NCBI GenBank assembly: GCA_030841085.1
Contig: JAVEDP010000022.1
Location: 62,001 to 126,000, forward strand
Direction of reading: 5' to 3'
DNA: 64,000 nt
DNA from: Pyrinomonadaceae bacterium
GTDB taxonomy: Bacteria; Acidobacteriota; Blastocatellia; Pyrinomonadales; Pyrinomonadaceae
Both the position numbers and the translations under genes were made by a program. Numbering within the stretch: the first letter of the stretch is position 1; each line of letters opens with the position of its first letter. Shown here piece by piece: positions 62,561 through 64,000 of this stretch. Below the pieces are notes generated by a model, which did no database searches, had not been told where the DNA came from, and was given only the letters and a program-made list of their open reading frames with translations.

Positions 62561-63256
62561 CTAAACCTTAGCGGGGCAGCCGACAAAACGATAGCCAACG
62601 CCCACGACAGTTTCAATGCAGTCGCCGCATTCGCCCAGCTTTTGCCGCAGCCGTCTGATGTGAACATCGAGCGTGCGCGCGTCTCCGTAATAGCTGTAGC
62701 CCCAAACATTGTCCAGCAACTGCTGGCGTGTGATCACGCGATCGGCGCTGCGCGCCAGCGCGGAAAGCAAAGTGAACTCTTTGTTCGTCAGCTTGATCTT
62801 TTGGCCGTGACAGACAACGCGAATGTCATCAAAGTCGATCTGCAAATGATCGTCTTCGTAAGTCTTGCCGGCCGTCTCGTCCATCCGTCGCATGACTGCG
62901 CGCACCCGCGCCAGGAGTTCGCGCACCGAAAACGGCTTGGTAATGTAGTCGTCCGCGCCCAGATCGAGTCCAGTCACGCGATCTGATTCAGACGCTTTCG
63001 CGGTCAGCATAATGATCGGCGTGCGCCTGGTCGCGGGTTCTCTTCTAAGCCGGCGGCACAATTCAGTGCCGCTCATGCCGGGCAACATTAGATCGAGAAT
63101 GATAAGAGCGGGCGGCTCGCGTTCGTTTAAGGCTGCAGCCAGGCCGGCTTCACCGGTGGCGGCGCTGACCGTCGGCAATCCTTCGCGCTCGAGGTTGTAT
63201 TTCAAACTCTCAGCGATGTCCGGATCGTCTTCAATAATCAGTACTGGTCGCGCCAT
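62561..63256 (-). CDS. phoB: OmpR/PhoB-family response regulator
   Basis: 231 residues. Receiver domain with acidic pair VLIIEDDPDI, phospho-acceptor in ALIILDLMLPGMSG (Asp55) and PIIMLTAKASESD (Lys87), then a winged-helix OmpR-type domain VITRQQLLDNVWGYSYYGDA followed by RTLDVHIRRLRQKLGE. With the kinase and phoU neighbours it is the PhoB of a phosphate system. There is no Shine-Dalgarno in front of the ATG; a GGACAGGC-type hairpin ends just before it (63264-63289). Confidence 0.9.
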   Translation of the reverse strand: MARPVLIIEDDPDIAESLKYNLEREGLPTVSAATGEAGLAAALNEREPPALIILDLMLPGMSGTELCRRLRREPATRRTPIIMLTAKASESDRVTGLDLGADDYITKPFSVRELLARVRAVMRRMDETAGKTYEDDHLQIDFDDIRVVCHGQKIKLTNKEFTLLSALARSADRVITRQQLLDNVWGYSYYGDARTLDVHIRRLRQKLGECGDCIETVVGVGYRFVGCPAKV

Positions 63257-63263
63257 GTTTTTT

Positions 63264-63289
63264 GTAGGACAGGCATTCCTGCCTGTCCC
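63264..63289. repeat. GGACAGGCATTCCTGCCTGTCC palindrome in the phoB leader
   Basis: A near-perfect hairpin whose inner part reads GGACAGGCAGGAATGCCTGT; it ends eight bases before the phoB ATG, where a ribosome site is expected. The 63290-63507 remainder of the gap has AT-rich repeats (AAATGACAATTGAAAAATGA) and nothing else. Confidence 0.68.
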
Positions 63290-63484
63290 GGATTTTCTTA
63301 CGCTCCCTTATAACCCTCGTAGGAAAAGAAAAGTTTTCCATTTTTCATTTGTCATTGGCTGGCGCAGTCGTGTACGAATGTTTCGTGTCTCGCTTCTTCT
63401 GGTTTTCTTCAATGAAAAATGACAATTGAAAAATGATAAATGGAAAATCTCTTCTATATGCCGCGCGTGAAAACTCTGTCGCAC

Positions 63485-63511
63485 AAGGACAGTCAGCAAT
63501 GTCTGTCCTAC
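63485..63511. repeat. GGACAGTC..GTCTGTCC palindrome at the phoU 3' end
   Basis: AGGACAGTCAGCAATGTCTG then TCCTAC, overlapping the phoU stop (63508-63510). It may be the phoU terminator or an mRNA end. Confidence 0.6.
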
Positions 63512-64000
63512 TTAAAGTGCTTGATGAATGCGGCTTCGGCCATGTAAACCGTCAACTCACAGATGTCGGTCACGTAGTCGCCGATGCGTTCCAGGTGTTT
63601 CGCAACGAACAGCAGGCGCGCGTCGCGTGTGGCAGTAGCTGGTTCGGTGACCATCATTTCAATCAACTGATGAAAGATGTGGTTATAAAGCTCATTGATT
63701 TCCGAATCGCTTTTGATGATCTCGCGCGCGGCGACGGCATCGCCCGAGGTGAAAGCATCCAGCGCTTCGTGCAACATGCGCAATGCATGGCCGGCCATGG
63801 AACTCAATTCTGTTACCGACTTCAACTCCGGTTCGTTGTTGAGATCGAGCGCTACCCGGGCAATGTTAGCGGCGTGGTCCGCGATGCGTTCCAGCACGGG
63901 CGCCATTTTCGCGACCGAGATCACAAAACGGAGGTCGCGCGCCGCGGGTTGGCGCAAAGCAATTATTTCAATGCATTGCCGGTCGATCTCAACCTCAAGC
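63508..64000 (-). CDS. phoU: Phosphate-signalling protein PhoU (5' end beyond the window)
   Basis: The frame stays open from 63508 to the window end with no start; translation from the right edge reads LEVEIDRQCIEIIALRQPAA, and the visible part ends with VTDICELTVYMAEAAFIKHF. PhoU motifs are present: ALRQPAARDLRFVISVAKMA, LERIADHAANIARV, LLFVAKHLERIGDYVTDI (the two helical repeats with E/D metal ligands). It inhibits PhoR signalling through the Pst transporter. The 63957 frame start is an internal TTG, not the true start. Confidence 0.9.
   Translation of the reverse strand, partial: LEVEIDRQCIEIIALRQPAARDLRFVISVAKMAPVLERIADHAANIARVALDLNNEPELKSVTELSSMAGHALRMLHEALDAFTSGDAVAAREIIKSDSEINELYNHIFHQLIEMMVTEPATATRDARLLFVAKHLERIGDYVTDICELTVYMAEAAFIKHFK

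Overview
The window looks like a chromosome segment of an Acidobacteriota bacterium, most likely Blastocatellia-like. This rests on content rather than a marker gene: two very large Oar-type TonB-dependent transporter-like proteins with N-terminal carboxypeptidase-regulatory domains (14437-18216, 49294-52629), a 1176-residue sortilin/BNR-repeat secreted protein, a TPR-CHAT protein, DUF885, DUF4388 and PilZ proteins, and intergenic DNA packed with short palindromic repeat families. No rRNA or tRNA gene was recognised. By eye the DNA is mid-to-high G+C, apart from one clearly more AT-rich block at about 35.9-42.9 kb.

Layout. 0-13 kb: left-edge antitoxin fragment, TPR-CHAT protein with both catalytic positions substituted, VOC protein, GxxExxY protein bracketed by repeats, a GNAT acetyltransferase overlapping a seven-helix terpene-cyclase-like membrane protein, a PEP-mutase-family enzyme, an orphan antitoxin, DUF1697, a DUF885 peptidase-like protein, OsmC and small secreted proteins. 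13-20 kb: TPR protein, first Oar-like receptor, and a methyltransferase/FAD-reductase pair. 20.5-29 kb: an iron-sulfur and 2-oxoacid module (NifU-BFD fusion, NifS, CBS protein, KorA, KorB, zinc-ribbon CBS protein) in which a nucleotidyltransferase gene and a Uma2 nuclease gene separate korA from korB. An EfpL/YeiP-type elongation factor P follows. 29-35.9 kb: secreted proteins, including one with 28-30 residue tandem repeats and the BNR protein.

35.9-42.9 kb is the most unusual block: HNH nuclease, C5-cytosine methyltransferase and Vsr-like nuclease run rightward and meet, tail to tail with a 22-bp overlap, a leftward operon of sigma-factor-like protein, ParB/sulfiredoxin-fold protein and SNF2-type helicase. 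I read it as a candidate DNA-modification-based defence system of a composition I do not recognise.

43-53 kb: methyltransferase with an in-frame repeat insertion, dihaem cytochrome c lipoprotein, MazF toxin-antitoxin pair, small secreted and basic proteins, DUF4388, PilZ, second Oar-like receptor. 52.8-57.3 kb: dnaK-dnaJ-hspR heat-shock operon (no grpE) behind a near-consensus promoter, then pgsA. 57.4-64 kb: metallophosphoesterase, cation:proton antiporter, a DoxX-like gene divergent from a SufR-like Fe-S regulator with a perfect palindrome between them, and phoU (cut by the window end)-phoB-phoR for phosphate control.

Several palindrome families recur across the window. Some sit inside operons, and two low-complexity insertions lie in frame within coding sequences. 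All functional names are from reading motifs in the translated sequence; no search was run.
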